Shown: positions 1-9,382 of the stretch, piece by piece
Layout: every line of letters begins with the position of its first letter
Position numbering within the stretch: position 1 is the first letter of the stretch
Notes under the pieces: model-generated
Told to the model about the DNA's origin: nothing
Databases searched by the model: none
The model's input: the letters and a program-made list of their open reading frames with translations, nothing else
Translations under genes and position numbers: made by a program
Source: Mantis religiosa
Taxonomy: Eukaryota; Arthropoda; Insecta; Mantodea; Mantidae
Assembly (NCBI GenBank): GCA_030765055.1
Contig: CM060953.1
Span: 182,407,043-182,471,042 of the forward strand
Reading direction: 5' to 3'
DNA length: 64,000 nucleotides

Positions 1-780
1 TGCGGCACATGACCAGAACTTCTCCGTAAGAGGTTGCCAGGATAGAGAGTGTTGTCCTACGGTAAATCAAGGGAGAAGCCCCGGCAGCTGGCAGATGAAG
101 ATGGCGGCGAATGTACGTTGGAAAGCCTGGTATGTCTGTGGGCTCGCAGCTGAAGTATACAGCGACTGGACATTTGGAAGGCCGGGAGGGCGCCTGGCAG
201 TGACTTGTAATATGATTTTAAAAATCTCATTATTACCGTCTGTAAGCTGCTTATATAGTGGCCTTGTGGGTTCGTAGATTTAAAAGTCCAGCTTGCATAA
301 ATTCAACATGATCTTTATTTCCGTAGAAACACACTTTGGTCAACCCCTACAGTTGTAAAATTACGTCACATACACAATTGCAATCATAAAGTTCGTCTGC
401 CACACCCACAAACAAACACTCTTGGTGAGTCGCGGCTTCCTTAAACACCTCTACTCATATTACTAGATTATTATGGAATATTCTGTAACAAACAAGAGAT
501 CGAAACTTCTAGTCAGCTATCTGTCTACCTGTTTCGGCAAGCTTTCATCTCCGCAGTGCACTATCTGTCCTTTATCTCTCCGCACGAAACTCTTTGTGCG
601 CATCACCGCCAGTCGCGTCAACATCTTTGCTTGTCACTGTCCAAATGTCGCTACTGTGTATAATGGCTCGAAATTAAACTATTCCAAGCTGGTAAGTATC
701 GTTTGTTCAAAGAATAGACATTTGTAGCAAGGTAGATACAAAGCATTTGCTTCTCCAATGTTTTGAGAAGAATTTATGCT

Positions 781-802
781 GGGATAGCACGTACGTTATC
801 CC
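781..802. repeat. Subunit a hairpin (unit 1)
   Basis: GGGATAGCACGTACGTTATC pairs at its ends (GGGATA with TATCCC) around an ACGT-rich centre. It occupies the place of the hairpins in subunits b and c, with a different loop. Confidence 0.5.
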
Positions 803-1287
803 GAGTTCCAAAAATGAGTTGTCAAACATCTGAAGGTAAGCTCAATCGAAGTGCAACGATTGAGCAACACTTCAACTATGACAAACTTCTCACATTTCAT
901 CACAAACTTCAGCTGTCTTAAAACACTACTTGAAGACTTTTGTTTCACCCGGGGCGTCCCTGCTCAAACTTATGTATGGTCAGTACCAGGTTACGTCACT
1001 CTCGCTGCATACCTCCTGCCAGCAGTCATCCAGAGCATGCTCTGGGGATGTTTCGAAATCTCGTGTTTTCTGTAGAGTTCCTACGGCCTAACGAATTGCC
1101 TAAGCCTGACACTTCCAAATACACTCGTTCACGTTCTATTGGTGGTACGAAATTTGTTACTTAAGGAAGACAGGACTTGTATTTCAAGTGTATACTATAT
1201 TTTCATTAAAATGTGGCAGCGAGTTAGTCTTGCGTTGTTTAAGAGTAAGTCAGAGTGGCGGATCACGTGAGTGGGTCTGACAAAGCA

Positions 1288-1940
1288 CGAGGGCTGTTCA
1301 ATAAACAATGATCACAACTTTTTTGACAACGTACCTTAACTCATCCTCATAATTTTGATAGTCCTTCTCAAAATAGTCTCCTCTGAACGCGATGCACTTG
1401 TCCCAGCGTTTCTACCAGTCTTCAAAGACATGCTGGAAACCAGCTTTTGAGAGGTACTTGAAAATCGCCTCCGCAGCCTTCACCACTGCTTCTGATGATG
1501 GATAACGCCTCCCACAAAGGCATTTCTCCCTATAGTCCGGTTTAGCCTCATGTGACGTTGATTTTTGGAAGATATTCAGCAACATTGGCAATATGCAGCT
1601 GGGGTTGGTGATGAAGGAGACTTCCACACTGAGCTCTGCTGTTTGCTCTCAGGATCAAAATGATGTAGCCGAGTTTGATCAGCAGTGATTACGTTTGAAA
1701 GAAACTCCGGATCTTCCTCTAACATCGACTTTAACTACATGTTACCTCCACTGAGGTAGGCGATGCTGAAGATGTCTGAACTTGCCTGGTTCTCACAGGC
1801 GGGAACCAGGAGTACCAACAATGAAACTACTACGGCGTGTTTCTTTCACATTAAGCTAACAGAATATAATACGGCTGAATTTTATTGCGGAAAACTATGA
1901 CCATAAAAAACTATGATAATTCTTTACTGAACAGGCCTCG
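1288..1940 (-). mobile_element. Mariner, minus strand, internally deleted (unit 1)
   Basis: The ends carry inverted CGAGGGCTGTTCAATAAA termini (right end CTGAACAGGCCTCG). Read on the minus strand it has lost the helix-turn-helix coding part and most of the catalytic middle. The C-terminal transposase region (KAEAIFKYLSKAGFQHVFEDW) is still readable at 1412-1500. TA follows the right end, but CA stands at the left. Not functional. Confidence 0.85.
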
Positions 1941-2281
1941 TATATCTTGCTCTGTGAGTTAGCGTGCGTTTCTGGTGCGTCAAAGACCACTCAGCAAAAC
2001 CCGGCTAAATAACGAGTGCTCTTTTTTTAAATATCCCCTGTCCATGCATGTAACCCAGCTCAGCATCTGCATGGGGAGACGATATACATCCAGAGATGAT
2101 CGTCACCAGGAGCAACGGATGTGGAGCCACCTCTTTAACAACCTGATAGCCGCCTGTAATCTGTTTCTCACTGTCGAAAATTACACGCACTCCAAGTTTT
2201 AGAAAAAAAAAAAAACACGGATTTTCAATAAGTTTAGGATAAAGGTCTTGCTTCTTCAATAAAGTGAGTAAGGATTTATGC

Positions 2282-2305
2282 CGGGATAGCCCTGAGGGCA
2301 TCCCG
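2282..2305. repeat. Subunit b hairpin (unit 1)
   Basis: CGGGATAGCCC pairs with GGGCATCCCG around a 3-nt loop, with one bulged A. The same structure is found in units 2 and 6. Confidence 0.55.
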
Positions 2306-2393
2306 AGTCCCAAAATTATGAGACCTGCAACTCCTCAGGTGAGCCTAATCAAAGTGCAATGATTTAGCATCACCCAATTTGAGTAAGTTCAAA

Positions 2394-2404
2394 CGCGTCT
2401 TAAG
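2394..2404. repeat. Target-site duplication, Jockey 3' side
   Basis: CGCGTCTTAAG is repeated exactly at 7708-7718. The neighbouring bases differ (A at 2393, G at 7707), so the duplication is 11 bp. Confidence 0.9.
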
Positions 2405-2651
2405 AGGTCCAGAGGTCCAGAGGTAGTCCTAGTCGGGCGGGGCTTTCCCCGTCCGGGTGTCATATGCCGCAGTACCTAGCCGCTTTGCGGCTTAACCTGC
2501 GAAATGAACTAGTAGATCCATGTTCTGCTGGGGTGTTTGAATTTGTTTACTGTTTGAAATTTTGGAATTTTGGATAGGTGTGGTATGGGTTGCCCCTCTT
2601 TATCGTGGGCAGCTGTACTTAATCGTTCTCCCTTTTTGGGAGACACGAATT

Positions 2652-2685
<34 letters not shown>

Positions 2686-2766
2686 CCCGTTTTGGATACG
2701 GGTTGTGTAGCGCTTGGTCCTTTGGCGTTGAAGTTGTTCCCAGAGTCATCTGGGGTTTTCCTTGGG
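2405..2766 (-). promoter_or_regulatory. Jockey 3' UTR with stem-loops and repeat tail
   Basis: In the sense direction the UTR has a 30-nt A run (T at 2654-2683), then a perfect hairpin GCCGC-AAA-GCGGC (2479-2491), then a GC hairpin GGGG-AAA-GCCCC, and a tail of about 2.5 copies of CCTCTGGA. The first hairpin is identical in the diverged copy at 63420-63432. Such conserved 3' structures are plausible recognition signals for the reverse transcriptase. The A run is only 5 nt in the other copy. Confidence 0.6.
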
Positions 2767-5478
2767 TTACCCAAGGGGTCCCAGGACGTCTCTCGGCAGT
2801 CTGAAGGACGGCAAGCGCCTTTGATCTCTCGGGTCATACCTTCCCAGGGAGTTCACTAAAGGGTTGGGGTGAATTTGGATTTTCTCGTACATTGATCGTG
2901 CCCTCTCGCGAATGACGTCGACAATGTACGGGATCTGGGAGTGCTCATGTAGGATATGAGCCGGGAATCTCCAGCCTGTATCGTAGATGATGCGTAGTGC
3001 CTTGTTCTGCAGCGTCTGGAGTCTGACGAAAGTGGTATTAGCCACTGTTCCCCAGATCTCACAGCCGTACAGAATCATAGGCGGAATGATCGCCCGATAC
3101 AGTTGGAGTTTGAGACGGATCGGCATGGTTGATCTGAAGATAGGGTATAGGCTCCGGAGTGCGACGTGCCCCAGCTGGACCTTGCCCTTGACGTGTGGAA
3201 CGTAAGTTAACTTACGGTCCAGCGTCACCCCGAGATACTTCGCCGTTTGCACCCAAGGGATTCGACGGCGCCGTAAAACGAAGTTCTGCTGCAACCGGTT
3301 GGCTATGGTTTTCGCCAGGAGAATAGCAGAGCTCTTCTCCGGGTTAATTGCCATTCGCCATTTTGCGCTCCATTCGCCAATGGCCCGGAGCTGGGTTTGG
3401 ATTTGCCGGTAGCTGTACCGTGTGTTCCTATTGACTGCGAAGATCATGAGATCGTCCGCATACTGACAGGTCTGGGTGTTGTGGTGAGTTGGGATGTCGG
3501 CCATGTAAGCTGCGAAGAGCGCCGGCGACAGCACGCTGCCTTCCGGTACTCCAGCGCCAATGGGCCGCTCGGTGGACAGCTTCCCCTCCATCTTTACTCG
3601 GAAGCTTCGGTTTCCGAGGAAACCGGCCACCAAGGAAATGTATGGACGGGGAATTTCATGCTCCAGGAGTTTGTAAATGAGTCCTTCATGCCAGGTAGTG
3701 GCGAATGCCTTCTCCACGTCGAGCAGCACTGCTACCGTTTTAGACCTTTCCTGGAAACCCAGGGAGGCCTTCTCGGCAACCCGCAGTAGCTGCTCGGTCG
3801 TGGAGTGGCCAGAACGGAAGCCAAACTGGTGTTCCGGGATTAGGCCCCTTTCCTCCAGATGAGGAAGGAGCCGGGAGAGGAGCAGTTTTTCGAATACCTT
3901 CGATAAAACTGGGAGAAGGCTGATTGATCGGTAACTGGAAGGAAAAACCGGATTTTTCCCCGGCTTTAAAACGCACACCACGCGCGCCTCCTTCCAGATA
4001 GCTGGAAAGTGGCGCATGTATAGGCACGCGTTATAAATCCGGGTTAAGTGGATCACGGCTCTTCGTGGAAGGTGCTTGAGCATTTCCGCTGTCACACGGT
4101 CCTGCCCAGGTGCTTTGTTGGTTCTTAGAGAGTTAAGCGTGGTCGCTAACTCTCTAGGGGTAACGATGGGAATGTGGAACTCCTCGTGGTCAGGGGGCGG
4201 AGCTTCTAGGAAGTCCTCCACCACCTGTTCCACGAGGTCAGCATGGTCATCGTCCATTGGCTCTATCCTGGGTTGGAATTGAGCCTCCAGATAATCTGCT
4301 AGCGCCTCTGCCTTTTCTTTCGACTCGTAGACGAGTCGACCTCTAGGGCTATGTAGGGGATGCTGGTATACGGTTTTGTCTTTCCGCAGGCTACGGACTA
4401 TTCGCCATGGTTTTCTCTCCTGGAGATTGGTTTGCCTTAACATGTTTTCCCAGGCCTCTTTGCGGTGTGCTCTTAGGAGTCGTCTTGCCAGGGATTTGAA
4501 CCTCTGGTGTACTTCTCCTATCCTGGGATGGCGAAATCTCTGCCACAGCTTTCTTACGGCGTTTTTAGCCCTTATGAGTTGTTTGATGGGTCCTGGGATA
4601 TCTGTGGGGTTTGGCGTGTCTATTGGGATGCGGTGTGTGTGAGCACGTACCGCGTTGAGGATGGTTGTGGAGAACTCCCTGGCTGCCGCCTCGAGTGACT
4701 CCACAGAGTCGATTCGAGGGCAGGCTTCCACGGAGTTTTGGATGTGAAGAATGGCGGCATCCCAGTCGACTTCATCCACCCAGTCAGCCGTTGCCAGAGC
4801 TGCGACGGTAACGTCTGAAGTGATCACAACTGGGTTGTGGTCAGAATCCAGAGCATTCACCGCCGTGAGGTCCAGATGAAATGGAATGTTCTTGGTGATT
4901 GCGAAATCTATGACGTCCGCCCTGCCACGAGGCGGGAAGTGCGTTGGACCCCGCGGGCCATGCGCATGAAGGGTTGGATCTCCGCAGATGAAGCGGTAGA
5001 TGCTCCTTCCCCTATCATTCTGGGTTCGGCTGTTCCATCCTGGGTGTTTGGCATTGAAGTCACCGGCTATGCACACTCGGTGGTCTAGGTTTAGGAGTGC
5101 CCTGTAATCCGCTTCATAGAAGGGATGGTTGGGCGGGTCATACACCGCCACAAGCACTAGGTCTGAACCGCCCAAGGAGAGCCTTATGGCGGTCGCCTCC
5201 AAGTGTTGAAGCGGGGGGAGGGTAATGGGAGTGTGGGTGATGTGATTTTTGATGAATATAGCTGTACCGCCGCCCCGCCGGCCGACTCTATCGGCTCGGT
5301 GGACGGCGTAACTTGGCAGGCTAAATTGTATACCAGCATGCAGATGCGTTTCGCATACCATAAGGAGGTCAATCCCGTGGTCACTTACAAACTCCAAGAT
5401 GCCCGGTCTCTGTTCCCGGACTCCGTTTGCGTTCCAGAACGCGGCTCTCAATGTTCGCTGAGTTCTTCTCAACGCCAT
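2767..5478 (-). CDS. Jockey ORF2, APE endonuclease and reverse transcriptase (903 aa)
   Basis: This enzyme nicks target DNA and reverse-transcribes the element RNA at the nick. An apurinic-type endonuclease fills about residues 10-220: WNANG (15-19), Glu43 in CETHL, GDFNAKH (139-145), the RADVIDFA segment (187-193) and SDHNPV (212-217). The reverse transcriptase spans about 490-760: a KPGKNP...SYRSISLL block (505-522), FGFRSGHST (552-560), catalytic Asp587 in LLDVEKAF, GVPEGSVLSP (643-652) and YADD (673-676). The C-terminal ~140 residues match the Jockey tail and no RNase H follows. Two positions differ from the usual family pattern: AFATTW where AFD is common, and GVPEGS where GVPQGS is common. 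The start is the ATG at 5476-5478, directly after the ORF1 stop, which suggests reinitiation. Confidence 0.95.
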   Translation of the reverse strand: MALRRTQRTLRAAFWNANGVREQRPGILEFVSDHGIDLLMVCETHLHAGIQFSLPSYAVHRADRVGRRGGGTAIFIKNHITHTPITLPPLQHLEATAIRLSLGGSDLVLVAVYDPPNHPFYEADYRALLNLDHRVCIAGDFNAKHPGWNSRTQNDRGRSIYRFICGDPTLHAHGPRGPTHFPPRGRADVIDFAITKNIPFHLDLTAVNALDSDHNPVVITSDVTVAALATADWVDEVDWDAAILHIQNSVEACPRIDSVESLEAAAREFSTTILNAVRAHTHRIPIDTPNPTDIPGPIKQLIRAKNAVRKLWQRFRHPRIGEVHQRFKSLARRLLRAHRKEAWENMLRQTNLQERKPWRIVRSLRKDKTVYQHPLHSPRGRLVYESKEKAEALADYLEAQFQPRIEPMDDDHADLVEQVVEDFLEAPPPDHEEFHIPIVTPRELATTLNSLRTNKAPGQDRVTAEMLKHLPRRAVIHLTRIYNACLYMRHFPAIWKEARVVCVLKPGKNPVFPSSYRSISLLPVLSKVFEKLLLSRLLPHLEERGLIPEHQFGFRSGHSTTEQLLRVAEKASLGFQERSKTVAVLLDVEKAFATTWHEGLIYKLLEHEIPRPYISLVAGFLGNRSFRVKMEGKLSTERPIGAGVPEGSVLSPALFAAYMADIPTHHNTQTCQYADDLMIFAVNRNTRYSYRQIQTQLRAIGEWSAKWRMAINPEKSSAILLAKTIANRLQQNFVLRRRRIPWVQTAKYLGVTLDRKLTYVPHVKGKVQLGHVALRSLYPIFRSTMPIRLKLQLYRAIIPPMILYGCEIWGTVANTTFVRLQTLQNKALRIIYDTGWRFPAHILHEHSQIPYIVDVIRERARSMYEKIQIHPNPLVNSLGRYDPRDQRRLPSFRLPRDVLGPLG

Positions 5479-7344
5479 TTACGAGCTGGAGTCAGGGAAG
5501 AGGAGCCGTGCAGTCTGTTGCAGAATGCTGTGCTTTTGCAGAGCAGGGATGCGGGGATCTGTCAGTTGCTCCCTGCAGCGCCTCAGAATGGGGAGGGAGC
5601 GATGAATCAGTTCGGCGAACCAGGCAGAAAGCTCATGGAACTCCGCTAAGTCCTCGTTTGAGACGCCAGTGTCCCAAATCGGCGCAGGTGTTGTAGCGAG
5701 GGGTGCCTCTCCCTCATTGGCTGTTGAAGCCACTGTAGCTGGAGCTGGTGGAGGGGGGAGAGCAGTGGCGGCAGGGCCGCTCTGTCTCCCCGCAGGTTCT
5801 TGGGCTGGTTGCCCGGCCGTTGCTGCCGCAGTTGCCGGCGGTTTCTCCCGCCGGGCTGCGGTGGCCTTCTTCTGGCGAGGAGGCCGCTGTGGCTTTGCTG
5901 CAGATGCAGCTGGTGGTGGTTTGGCGGTAGTTCCAGAGCTTACTGGCTGGGTCGCTGCCGGAATCTGGCTTGCCTCGGCCTGCTGCAGCAGCTGTTCCTG
6001 CTTGCGCAGCGCCTGGGCAAAACTGACTCCAGGCCGAACTTGTGCTGGCTCCCTGTTTGCGTTCCTGCCCTGTCTTGCCTGCACTATTCGCAGTCTAGCG
6101 GGACAGCCGCCGTAGATGCCTATGTGGGCCTCTCGGCAGTTGGCGCACTTTTTCTCCTCTCTGGGGTTCGGGCATTCGTTGACGTGGTGAGGGCCTGAAC
6201 ATCGTATGCAGGCGGTCTTCCTCTCGCACGCATGGCTCGAGTGGTGGAAGCCCAAGCACCTGTAGCATTGGGCTGGCCCCTCTCTGCCATGGTACGGTTC
6301 GATTCTGATCTTGGTGTTGTAGAGGTGGGACACCTCATCAATTTTGGGAAGACCTTCGCCCTCCTTCTCCACTATTACGAGGAATAGTGGCATGGGAGTC
6401 CTTACGGGCTCCTTGCCTTCCTCGCGGACTTGCTTGGTCAGCTGGACCACGGTACGCGGCGTAATGCCGTGTTCTTCCGCCAGGCCCACCTTTATGTCCT
6501 CCGGGTCGGTGTCAGAGCCAAGACCTCGGATGACTCTGCGCACCAGGTTAGGTCGCTGCAGCGAGAACGTGTGGAATTCTATCCCCGCTTCGCGCAGCAC
6601 CCCCCTGGCGGCTTCATGGTCCTCCGGGGTCGTGGTCTTTAGGATCACCCGACTTGGAAAACGGGTGGCCTGGAAGCTAGCCTGGAGCTTGGCCCTCAGT
6701 TCCCTCATTACCTTTATGTGGTTGGGGAACGGGTCCGACACAATTGGCGGGATTCTGGCCGCCTTTTGTGTGCGGGAGCTCTTGGCGTCCGCATGCACTG
6801 CAGGGGTGCCGGGAGCAGCACCCTCCGGGTTCGAACCGGAGGGCCTCTTGCGCCTTCCCTGCACGGTGATAAAGCCTTCGGCGTCTGTGTCGCTCTCCGG
6901 TAGGGGAGTTGTGACGCCCTGGATGGGAGTGATGGTGTTGGAGCTCCCTGGTTTGGGGACTGGAGAGATCGGGACAGCTATCCCTTGGTTAAGAAGGCGG
7001 GAGGCCTTCTTCTGTTTCTTTTGTGCCTGGGCCTTGGCCTTCACGAGGTTCACCCGTGGGCCGGAAGAGGATGAGGATGCAGAGGTTCTACTAGTCATCT
7101 CGTCAGGACTTACCTGGCGGCTGGTACTTGGCTTGTCTGAGTCTGTAGCAGGTGCCATCCGGCTCCCCACAGAGGGTCGAGCGCTGTTACACGCGCCGAT
7201 TGGGGCGGACCCCGGGTCCCAACCTAAGTCGGGACCCTTGGCTTTGACCTTGTGGGCCTGCAGTTTCGTCTGTCTGTCTGTCGGTCCCAAGTACTGTGTT
7301 CCTCTGGACTCTGGAGTTGCTGCTCGACGCGTTAGCTCTAGCAA
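5479..7344 (-). CDS. Jockey ORF1, gag-like nucleic-acid-binding protein (621 aa)
   Basis: Proteins of this family bind the element RNA to form the retrotransposition particle. Seen here: a Ser/Pro/Lys-rich N-terminal third, then a PRE_C2HC-type region (about residues 205-350, including IRGLGSDTDPEDIKVGL and the PLFLV strand). Three zinc knuckles follow at about 360-373 (CX2CX4HX4C), 379-391 (CX2CX4HX3C) and 400-414 (CX2CX3HX6C), then an Ala/Pro-rich low-complexity region (about 470-570). The first Met is at 7344. Residues 1-62 look like translated leader, and Met63 (codon at 7156-7158), which begins the Ser/Thr-rich region, is a plausible alternative start. The stop TAA at 5479-5481 abuts the ORF2 ATG. 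No frameshift or internal stop is seen. Family assignment is firm, the start is not. Confidence 0.92.
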   Translation of the reverse strand: MLELTRRAATPESRGTQYLGPTDRQTKLQAHKVKAKGPDLGWDPGSAPIGACNSARPSVGSRMAPATDSDKPSTSRQVSPDEMTSRTSASSSSSGPRVNLVKAKAQAQKKQKKASRLLNQGIAVPISPVPKPGSSNTITPIQGVTTPLPESDTDAEGFITVQGRRKRPSGSNPEGAAPGTPAVHADAKSSRTQKAARIPPIVSDPFPNHIKVMRELRAKLQASFQATRFPSRVILKTTTPEDHEAARGVLREAGIEFHTFSLQRPNLVRRVIRGLGSDTDPEDIKVGLAEEHGITPRTVVQLTKQVREEGKEPVRTPMPLFLVIVEKEGEGLPKIDEVSHLYNTKIRIEPYHGREGPAQCYRCLGFHHSSHACERKTACIRCSGPHHVNECPNPREEKKCANCREAHIGIYGGCPARLRIVQARQGRNANREPAQVRPGVSFAQALRKQEQLLQQAEASQIPAATQPVSSGTTAKPPPAASAAKPQRPPRQKKATAARREKPPATAAATAGQPAQEPAGRQSGPAATALPPPPAPATVASTANEGEAPLATTPAPIWDTGVSNEDLAEFHELSAWFAELIHRSLPILRRCREQLTDPRIPALQKHSILQQTARLLFPDSSS

Positions 7345-7684
7345 GTCTGCTAGGAGAGGGTTGGCTGGGCTGCTGCTGCTTGCCAGTGCAGGAGAAGGCT
7401 CTGCTGGCTGGAAGAGGGCAGGCGCTGCTGTGCCTGCAGAAGAAGGCTGTTGCGCAGGCTACGCTGCGTAGAGAGAATGCGCTGCTTCGCCGGGCTGCTG
7501 CTTCCTTTATGGGCACACTCCAGAGCACGCGTTTTACAGTCCACGTGCTCGTGCCCTGAAGAACTGGCGCAACCGGTCTAAAATGCTGCTTCTCTCGACG
7601 AATTGACTGCACTGAAAGAACTCGAGACGGACGATGCCGAGCATTCGAGTGACAAGCGTCGAAATGAGACGAGAAGAGACTCAC
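7187..7684 (-). other. Open frame in Jockey 5' leader (possible uORF, 165 codons)
   Basis: This frame opens 24 bases inside the 5' end of the element and closes 29 nt before Met63 of ORF1, overlapping the first ORF1 Met. Its composition is basic and Ser/Gln/Pro-rich with no family resemblance. It could be chance or a leader ORF affecting which ORF1 start is used. I do not call it a gene. Confidence 0.3.
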
Positions 7685-7707
7685 CTGTTGCCGAGAGGAA
7701 GAATACG

Positions 7708-7718
7708 CGCGTCTTAAG
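7708..7718. repeat. Target-site duplication, Jockey 5' side
   Basis: This is the second copy of CGCGTCTTAAG. Downstream sequence (CTTGGATATTCAACTGTCTTAAAGC) resumes subunit b exactly where it stopped at 2404. Confidence 0.9.
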
Positions 7719-9230
7719 CTTGGATATTCAACTGTCTTAAAGCACTAATTGAGGACTTTTGTTTCACCCATGAAATTAACAATAAATCCCTAAAGTATAA
7801 AAGCCTCGTTATAAGAAGTACTACCATTTTAATCCATTGCATATTATATTGCTCTTTAGAAGTTTACTATTATTTGGCAAATATTACCGGATGTATCAAC
7901 AGAAAACGAATTATATTTATAAAATTGTACAATGTTGCCCATTCTGCCATCTATGTAGTTGCTCTCAAGTTCAGGAACAACACGCCATCTGTAACAACTA
8001 GCGCCAAAATGTATCCTACAGAGTGCATCTACAACTACCACATTCATATGAATGATATGCATAGAATGGTTCCATCACCTTCACTTCTTAACTAAACTAC
8101 AAACAGCATTAGTAGTTCATAGTGTAATCTTTCATTGAGTTATTTATTTGACACACATTCAGTTGTATGTCATGGACTGAGAGGTTTACATTATACAGAT
8201 GGCTCCATTTGCCATGTTAGTCATAAAGTACCTTGCTTAAAGTCTTATCAAGTTAAAGCAAGCCATTTATCCAAACAATTGCTGTGAACATTAAGCAAAT
8301 TATACTTCACAGTCAAATAACTACATGAAATAATCTCTTATTCGAAGATACACTGTGCATTAAATTTTATTTTTAAAACTGCACATTTTCTTCTTCTACT
8401 GTGCATATGCATGCCATTGAAGCATTTCAAAATTCAACGCTGTAATATTCTTGTGTTGTGAAGACAGAGTTAAGCTTAGGACAATTTTAAATGAATGATA
8501 CAGCTTTAATGCAATTATTATTTTTCATAATTTATTCTGCACTTGTGAATGTTAATTCAACCAAAGTGATTAGAAGTATATAAAATAGTGCCATTTATGA
8601 AATTTATGTCACCAGTTGCTAATACTGACTTCTGTACTAATTTCACATTATTAATCTTATATGAATCGATCACAAACTTCAGGTTTTTCTCTGAATATAC
8701 TTTTGTATACTTGTGCTGAAAATAATGTATGTACTATTGAGCTTTTAAGATTCTTAATATATATAATAATTAACAGAGCTGCTTTGTTGTTATTTTAAAG
8801 AAATAGTGCTATTTTTTGTACATAGTTGTTGGTATCAATTCAAATTTATATACATATTTCTTTGGGTTTTTTTTCTCACTGTTATACCAGGGAATTTTTC
8901 AACATTCTTTGTACAAAGAAATTGCATTACACATAACATTATGGTATCCTTTCCTGTTTTCCTGTATCTACAGAATCATTATTTTAGTGTTAAGTTATCT
9001 TTATTTTAAGTATTACACTAAGAAGCTTGAGGGAAAGGGTACACAGATGTCTTGTATAATCTCAACAGCATCTTAAGTGATCTCAGTCTCTCGTTTTTTA
9101 AATTTAATTGTTTTTAAAGACAAAATTGTCAATTTGCAACAGGAATAAAGATATAATGCTTTGTGGAAGTCAATTATTCATATTTAACAGGAAAAGTTCA
9201 AGTTGATTCTTGATATTTTTTTCACAAATT

Positions 9231-9382
9231 GGACATCTTCTTTCGAAGTCACATATCGCACACTGATGAATAGTTTACCGCACATTTCCTCACGTATTTC
9301 ACGCGCATTATGCTAATATGCGATAGTTGAAATGCGCGTAAACTATTCATGTGTGGCGAGATGTGATTTCTAAAGAAGTTGG
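9231..9382. repeat. Foldback palindrome ~150 bp (unit 1)
   Basis: The left arm TCACATATCGCACACTGATG and the right arm, read in reverse complement as TCACATCTCGCCACACATG, pair across about 50 bp including AATAGTTTAC and CGCATTTC. The centre contains a smaller nested inverted repeat CGCAT...ATGCG (about 9303-9321). It could be a foldback or MITE-like element. No target duplication was identified. Confidence 0.75.

Larger units (their letters stand above)
2405..7707 (-). mobile_element. Full-length Jockey-clade non-LTR retrotransposon (5303 bp)
   Basis: The element lies on the minus strand, 5' end at 7707 and 3' end at 2405, bounded by perfect 11 bp duplications CGCGTCTTAAG at 2394-2404 and 7708-7718. 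Other units show the empty site, for example ACGCGTCCTAAGCTTCGATA near 38660. It encodes a 621-residue gag-like ORF1 and a 903-residue endonuclease/reverse transcriptase ORF2, both open. No RNase H domain follows the RT, and the C-terminal end (RLQTLQNKALRIIYDTGW, then IPYIVDVIRER) is typical of the Jockey clade. The 3' tail is a short tandem CCTCTGGA repeat rather than poly(A). Intact ORFs and a perfect duplication indicate a recent insertion. Confidence 0.95.

Noticed and set aside
473..727. 84-codon frame recurring in six units (MEYSVTNKRSK...)
   Set aside because: It recurs because the DNA is tandemly repeated. There is no domain, signal peptide or family resemblance, and length changes come from small indels that are not multiples of three.
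3397..3789. Plus-strand frames of 60-148 codons across 2.9-7.5 kb
   Set aside because: These lie antisense to the Jockey ORFs and arise from their GC-rich codons. No independent family similarity.
6344..7471. 375-codon plus-strand frame opposite ORF1
   Set aside because: It is long, but it mirrors the Pro/Ala/Ser-rich ORF1 on the other strand, and the composition is that of antisense code.
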